From Chromatiaceae bacterium (GTDB taxonomy: Bacteria > Pseudomonadota > Gammaproteobacteria > Chromatiales > Chromatiaceae): a stretch of DNA of 6,001 bases. The notes under the pieces were generated by a model that saw only the letters and a list, made by a program, of their open reading frames with translations, was not told the origin of the DNA and did not search any database. Below are positions 3,948-6,001 of this stretch, piece after piece. The stretch is taken from positions 1-6,001 of the forward strand of contig JAFGTZ010000348.1 in the NCBI GenBank assembly GCA_016938795.1, given 5' to 3'. Each line of letters starts with the position of its first letter. Position 1 is the first letter of the stretch. Position numbers and translations under genes: made by a program.

Positions 3948-6001
3948 ATGAAGCCTTTACTGTCGCGCCTTTCATTCGCTCCCGGCTCCTGGCCGCGTCG
4001 TCTCACGCTCTGGGGCGCGGTCACGCTCGCACTTGGGCTCTTAGTCAGCCAGGTGCTCTATCCCTGGTTGTTCGAGTCCTATACCGGGGTGACCAACGCA
4101 CCGCTTGAGTATGCCAACAGCCAGGAACTGAGCGACCTCGAATTCGAGCGCCTCGCCCGCGAACTGAGCGAGGAAGCGCGCCTTGCGCGGGCCGAGGCGG
4201 TGGTTGATCCCGAGCAGCCGCCCTTTGCCCGTCAGGTGAAGATCGAGATGCTGATGGAGACGCCCTCGGTGACCCAGGCCGCCGAGCCGAGCCACATCAA
4301 ATACTTCCGCGAGGCCGGCATCCGGCGCTACGAAGGCCCCGAGACCTGTCTGCACTGCCACGCGAAGATGCGCGTCGATCATGCCGACGGCAGCCATTCC
4401 AGCGTCGATACCCTGCAAGACGTGGTCGAGTCGGTACACTTCAAGTTTCAGAGCGATGAAGGCGGTTTCTCGACCTATGGCTATGATGGACGCGAGGTAA
4501 ACGCCCCGGGCGAGCGCCACATTCCGGTCGGCAAGATCAACCGCGCCTGCGGCATCCCGGGGAGCTTTTCCTGGACCGGCTGGGCGGCCCTGATCGAGAG
4601 CCGTCCCGAGGGCGCCGATGGCGAGCTGGTGCTGCGCAGCGAGGGCTGCGGCCAGTGCCACATCGGCGGCAACTATCATCCGCCAACCGAAAAGATGATG
4701 CCGTTGGGCGATGTACCCGGCGAGACCAAGAACGGCGTCGATTGTCTCATCTGTCACTCAGCCCAGTACGACATGAACCAGCGCTATGTGATCCGCGACG
4801 AGCGCGGTCTGCGCTGGAATCAGGATCGCAGCCTGCGCGCCGCGCTCAGCGTGGGCCATGTCTCCAACGAGGCCTGTCTGCGCTGCCACCAGCACAACAT
4901 GGGCGGCGATCTCTACGCCCACAACGCGGCGGCTCAGGCTCCGGGCGAGCGCCATGCGCGCATCCTGCACCATGGCGCCAAGCGCGGCAGTCCCTTCAGT
5001 CCCGAGGCCGATGTGCATGCTGCGGCCAACATTCAGTGCACCGACTGCCATGTGCCCGAGGGCCACAAGATTCCGCGCGGACGCTTCGGCGTCGATCTGG
5101 TCGCCAACGATCTGCCGGGGCGCGAGGTGAGCTGCGAGAGCTGCCACGGACGCGCCCCGCACAACGCCTCCGAGCACAAGGCGCTGCTCAACGGCCATGT
5201 GGCGCGTCTCGCCTGCGAGAGCTGCCACATCCCCGCGCTCGAGCCCGAGAACGTGGTGCTGCGCGACTGGGTGCATCCAACCTGGAATGCCGAGGAAGGG
5301 CTCTGGGAGCCGACCGACATCTACCGCTCGGGTGACCCCGGCAAGGGCTTCACCTTCCTCTGGTTCAATGGCAACGGCACCTTCCTCGCCAATGCACTGG
5401 GCAGCAATCCCGAGGGCGGCGAGGACTACAATCCGCTGATGCAGCAGCTGGTCCGCATCGAGGATCCCGAGATTCTCGCCGCTGTGCGCGCCCAGGCCGA
5501 GCGGCTCAGGCAGACCTATCCCGACATCGACGTGGAATCCTACGTGCGCGCCGCCACCGATCCGCTCTCGCAGCTCAGCCCCGAGCTTCGCGAACGGCGC
5601 GCGGCCATGATCGAGGCCAATCTGAGCGAGGTAATGAAGGCGGGCGAGAGCCGCATCTATCCCTTCAAGCTCTTCAACGCCATGATGTACGAGGATCTGA
5701 ACAATCAGGGCCCCTTCGGCGCCATGATCCTGCCCTTTGATTATCCAACCTATTACGAGCGCGGCGACAGCCGCGCGGCCGTGGTCGAGGCGCTGCGCCA
5801 TCCCATCATCGAGCGCATGTATCAGACGCCCTTCAAGCTCTACATGATGGATGAATTCATGGCCTATTTCGGCGTGGAAGAGGGCTGGAAGACGCGCTAT
5901 CCGCTGGAGGGCGAGCAGCTCGTCGAGGTCGAGCCGCGCTGGATGCGCCAGATGGGCACCCTCATGATCAACCACGGCATCCAGCGCGAGGGCCACGGCT
6001 G
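3948..6001 (+). CDS. Membrane-anchored multiheme cytochrome c, octaheme tetrathionate reductase (Otr)-like, C-terminus cut by window end
   Basis: Starts at ATG 3948, seven bases after the cytochrome b stop, with no clear ribosome site of its own, and stays open for 684 codons to the window end. Residues about 20-42 form an uncleaved-looking membrane anchor (LTLWGAVTLALGLLVSQVLY), followed by a charged Glu/Ala/Arg-rich stretch to about 95. Seven CXXCH motifs have first cysteines at 134, 234, 266, 310, 364, 396 and 423. Their contexts (SVHF after motif 1, CGQCHIGGNY, GVDCLICH with a nearby Tyr, a Gly-Gly-Asp after motif 4, GHKIPRGR after motif 5, LNGHVARLACESCHIP at motif 7) follow in order the landmarks I recall for octaheme tetrathionate reductase relatives. 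The only non-heme cysteine is Cys201 (KINRACGIPG), just before heme 2, where Otr relatives also have a cysteine. The last bases, TG, could begin an eighth heme motif. No CXXCK is present. Probable role: terminal periplasmic oxidoreductase of the operon; substrate unknown. Confidence 0.85.
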   Translation, partial: MKPLLSRLSFAPGSWPRRLTLWGAVTLALGLLVSQVLYPWLFESYTGVTNAPLEYANSQELSDLEFERLARELSEEARLARAEAVVDPEQPPFARQVKIEMLMETPSVTQAAEPSHIKYFREAGIRRYEGPETCLHCHAKMRVDHADGSHSSVDTLQDVVESVHFKFQSDEGGFSTYGYDGREVNAPGERHIPVGKINRACGIPGSFSWTGWAALIESRPEGADGELVLRSEGCGQCHIGGNYHPPTEKMMPLGDVPGETKNGVDCLICHSAQYDMNQRYVIRDERGLRWNQDRSLRAALSVGHVSNEACLRCHQHNMGGDLYAHNAAAQAPGERHARILHHGAKRGSPFSPEADVHAAANIQCTDCHVPEGHKIPRGRFGVDLVANDLPGREVSCESCHGRAPHNASEHKALLNGHVARLACESCHIPALEPENVVLRDWVHPTWNAEEGLWEPTDIYRSGDPGKGFTFLWFNGNGTFLANALGSNPEGGEDYNPLMQQLVRIEDPEILAAVRAQAERLRQTYPDIDVESYVRAATDPLSQLSPELRERRAAMIEANLSEVMKAGESRIYPFKLFNAMMYEDLNNQGPFGAMILPFDYPTYYERGDSRAAVVEALRHPIIERMYQTPFKLYMMDEFMAYFGVEEGWKTRYPLEGEQLVEVEPRWMRQMGTLMINHGIQREGHG

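Noticed and set aside
4041..5996. Two long open frames on the minus strand opposite the large cytochrome (4041-4757 and 4758-5996)
   Set aside because: The plus strand has seven in-frame CXXCH motifs and no stop. The minus frames give Ala/His/Leu-rich sequence without motifs.
3948..6001. Nitrite reductase (NrfA/octaheme ONR) or hydroxylamine oxidoreductase identity
   Set aside because: No CXXCK active-site motif is present for NrfA/ONR, and the motif contexts follow the Otr-like order rather than the hydroxylamine oxidoreductase pattern.

Overview
The window is GC-rich, densely coded bacterial DNA. It holds seven protein genes in two divergent groups around an AT-richer gap at about 1488-1671. 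I saw no RNA gene, insertion sequence, CRISPR array or phage structural gene. The heme-rich respiratory genes and the overall gene style suggest a gammaproteobacterium, perhaps a purple sulfur bacterium or a relative. That placement is inference, because no taxonomic marker gene is present.

Left part (1-1487, minus strand). Three closely packed genes run leftwards. First is a 129-residue conserved-looking protein of unknown function. Two bases after its stop comes a 99-residue protein with a C-x3-C-x2-C cluster. Then comes the N-terminal part of a fusion protein, cut by the window edge, with an acyl carrier protein domain followed by a fatty acyl-AMP ligase-type adenylation domain. The spacing suggests one transcript.

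Middle (1488-2375). A divergent promoter region is followed on the plus strand by a 131-residue membrane protein of the superinfection-immunity family. About 300 bases without a gene follow, with a weak terminator-like hairpin, an 11-bp direct repeat, a possible -10 box and overlapping small hairpins.

Right part (2376-6001, plus strand). This is the most interesting region: a tight three-gene respiratory operon. It encodes a heptaheme c-type cytochrome with a signal peptide and a C-terminal membrane anchor, and a four-helix diheme cytochrome b whose GTG start overlaps the previous stop. Seven bases later begins a large membrane-anchored multiheme cytochrome, truncated by the window end. It shows seven CXXCH motifs in the order and local context I recall for the octaheme tetrathionate reductase (Otr) family. 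An eighth motif probably begins exactly at the window end.

The likely working model, as inference: the cytochrome b exchanges electrons with the quinone pool, the heptaheme protein relays them across the periplasmic face, and the octaheme protein carries out the terminal redox reaction. The substrate could be a sulfur, nitrogen or selenium compound and cannot be fixed from the sequence. I do not recognise this exact three-gene combination as a named, characterised system.
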